In this document: in pieces, positions 62,556 through 64,000 of the stretch | Layout: every line of letters starts with the position of its first letter | Position numbering within the stretch: position 1 is the stretch's first letter | Assembly: GCF_019599265.1 (NCBI RefSeq) | Contig: NZ_JAHZTC010000003.1 | Coordinates: 186,001-250,000 of the forward strand | Source: Pontibacter sp. HSC-14F20 | Lineage (GTDB): Bacteria; Bacteroidota; Bacteroidia; Cytophagales; Hymenobacteraceae | DNA length: 64,000 bases | Reading direction: 5' to 3' | Position numbers and translations under genes: made by a program | The notes under the pieces: model-generated | Told to the model about the DNA's origin: nothing | Databases searched by the model: none | What the model saw: the letters and a program-made list of their open reading frames with translations, nothing else

Positions 62556-63068
62556 ATGAAAACAAAACTCAGCCTATTTATTTTGGCACTTCTTCTATTT
62601 GCTTGTAAGAAGGACGAGCTGTGCACGAATGAAAGCTACTGTGCAGAGATTGATGGAAAGAAGTGGTCCCCAGTCGATGATGGAGACCCTCAAACTGGAG
62701 GCTCGCTTATAGTTCATTTAATGCATGGAAACAATCTCTGGATAAGAGCAACAAACCAACTTGATTCCTCCATTGTATTTTTTGGAATTGTGGACAGCGT
62801 AAATCTAATTCGTGAAGGCTCCTATGTTTTAAATGGGAAAGGTGGAGATCTGCCTGATGGCCTTCGGAACGGCGGGTTTTACCTGAGCGCATCTGGTGAA
62901 GAGTTTATGACCGACTCCACCTATACTGGTTTGGTAACGGTGACAAATATTGACAAGGTCAAAGGACGGATATCAGGAAACTTCTACTTCAAAGCCAGAA
63001 ACCCAATTACTGGAAAAATAGCAGATATATCCAATGGCTCATTCAATACATTTTACTGGAAATATTAG
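62556..63068 (+). CDS. Hypothetical lipoprotein (DUF6252-like)
   Basis: 170 residues. Lipobox at LLLFACKKDE; a beta-sandwich-like body ends with VKGRISGNFYFKARNPITGK and GSFNTFYWKY, as in DUF6252-type Bacteroidetes lipoproteins. A TATATTTG (62501-62508) upstream fits a -7 box. It is the only gene between the two tRNA-Pro 3' ends. Confidence 0.7.
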   Translation: MKTKLSLFILALLLFACKKDELCTNESYCAEIDGKKWSPVDDGDPQTGGSLIVHLMHGNNLWIRATNQLDSSIVFFGIVDSVNLIREGSYVLNGKGGDLPDGLRNGGFYLSASGEEFMTDSTYTGLVTVTNIDKVKGRISGNFYFKARNPITGKIADISNGSFNTFYWKY

Positions 63069-63105
63069 TGCTTAATTACCATTAGTCAACAAGTAAAAGA
63101 CACCC

Positions 63106-63333
63106 TTGCGTCAGTTTCTGCGTCACTTGACCTTGCGTCAGTATTTGCGTCAGTGGCATGCAAAAACCTCGAAATTTTAGCTCAAACCAACATTTAACCA
63201 GCGCTTCTGAGGCAATTTTACAAAGCATAGATTGGTGGTATTTGCGTTCGAATCCCGCCACTCCGACAAAAAAGGGCCTTTACAGCATGTAGAGGCCCTT
63301 TCTACTGACGCAAAAGTGACGCAAACTGACGCA
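63106..63333. other. attP-like site: tRNA-Pro 3' end flanked by opposed repeat arrays
   Basis: A 22-bp copy of the tRNA-Pro 3' end (63246-63267; original 62229-62250) is preceded by four TGCGTCA units (63106-63115, 63119-63126, 63133-63142, 63145-63154) and followed, after a small terminator (GGGCCTTTACAG...), by three inverted units (63304-63313, 63316-63324, 63325-63333). Layout resembles phage attP arms; no integrase is in the window. Confidence 0.7.
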
Positions 63334-63764
63334 GCTTTTCAGGCAAAATCAGCCTCTGTGAGACTGTAAGTCACTTTTCTACATATCCAAGCACTTGAAG
63401 TGGTGTTTTTCACCTCGCCAATCCTATGGAATTACCAAGCAAGACGCACCTAATTTTAGTATTTCTTCTTATATTCATTCTTTTAAAATAAGAGACAACT
63501 ATACTCCCAATATCTGGACTAATTACGTATTGCCACTATGATAGTGTAGTATCCATCAGGCATTTCTACAATTGCTTGCTGCACAGAAAATGCTAGAACA
63601 AGATGCCGATATGAAAAGGTCTCACTCACATAGGGAAACTAATTTCGAAGCAGCAAAAACGACTAAAATTGATGATGAAAGCACTCTGATGGCTTTTATA
63701 TAAGTTGAGTTCCCCGAATAGAAGTGGGCAATTAATTACATTGTATATAAATAAATAGGTCAAT

Positions 63765-63923
63765 ATGGAATTAGTATCAGGAATACTATTGTGGCTCAGC
63801 GATGTATTGGGTATAAAATGGGTCAAAGAAGAGACCAACAAATTTAGAAAAGTGGTTAAGGCGGTTACTTTTCTATTAGTGGGAATTATTTTAGTGATTA
63901 TGTATTTTGCACTGTTTGGCTGA
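63765..63923 (+). CDS. Small single-span membrane protein
   Basis: 52 residues from an ATG: MELVSGILLWLSDVLGIKWV, charged middle KEETNKFRKVVKA, hydrophobic end VTFLLVGIILVIMYFALFG. No family known. An opposite-strand ORF covers this site but looks non-coding. Confidence 0.45.
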   Translation: MELVSGILLWLSDVLGIKWVKEETNKFRKVVKAVTFLLVGIILVIMYFALFG

Positions 63924-64000
63924 GTCAAAATTTGATATCTGTCATCAGGTGCCACACTATTACCAAACCTGCACACGAAAATTCAACCAGGGTGCAAGTA

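Noticed and set aside
63626-63976. 116-codon minus-strand ORF
   Set aside because: Overlaps a better-looking plus-strand membrane peptide; composition is erratic and no motif is visible.

Overview
The window looks like a chromosome segment of a Bacteroidota bacterium, most likely Cytophagales/Hymenobacteraceae (Pontibacter-like). The support is a SusC/SusD pair, a TonB-type outer-membrane receptor, two proteins with type IX secretion (T9SS) sorting tails, scarce Shine-Dalgarno sequences, and Bacteroidetes -7 boxes (TAnnTTTG) before pgk, sucC, hicA and tRNA-Arg. The genus is an inference. The heptamer AGGTATA/TATACCT is scattered at very high density through genes and spacers and is absent from most of one foreign element.

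Layout. 1-16.2 kb: partial SDR dehydrogenase, HPF, OsmC, a TonB receptor, a fused AONS-like PLP enzyme/GNAT protein followed by a soluble hybrid histidine kinase, CsbD, a SusCD pair, and two small STAS-like proteins. 16.5-25.36 kb: an integrated element at tRNA-Met with tyrosine integrase, HTH protein, RepA-like ATPase, an iteron-like array, a zinc-finger/Toprim primase-like protein, short hypotheticals and a repeat-rich non-coding tail. 25.4-36.5 kb: HAD phosphatase, M50 protease, rhodanese, a T9SS protein, PASTA protein, a tandem double D-Ala-D-Ala ligase, a 729-bp internally deleted IS, and pgk. 36.9-54.6 kb: ordinary chromosomal genes (porin, VF530, SRPBCC, ABC ATPase, DinB, DUF1330, YdcF, SnoaL, HAD, GNAT, methyltransferase, AraC, RecQ, LolD-like, PKD lipoprotein, AI-2E transporter, sucC, ohr).

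54.77-64 kb is an accessory zone behind two tRNA genes. After tRNA-Arg, three diverged copies of the tRNA-end/terminator region bound two modules: one has a T9SS protein and HicAB, the other a decayed nucleotidyltransferase pair and a three-gene HipBST-type operon with three palindromic operators. After tRNA-Pro, the tRNA 3' end is duplicated about 1 kb downstream, amid TTGCGTCAGT arrays in opposite orientation on either side, which resembles an attP or a junction between two elements.

A family of roughly 300-bp intergenic repeats occurs three times (2.7-3.0, 27.5-27.8 and 34.0-35.1 kb); the third copy is inverted and split by the IS. No rRNA genes and no CRISPR array were seen. Starts were moved from the longest ORF where signal peptides, family N-termini or start codons argued for it.
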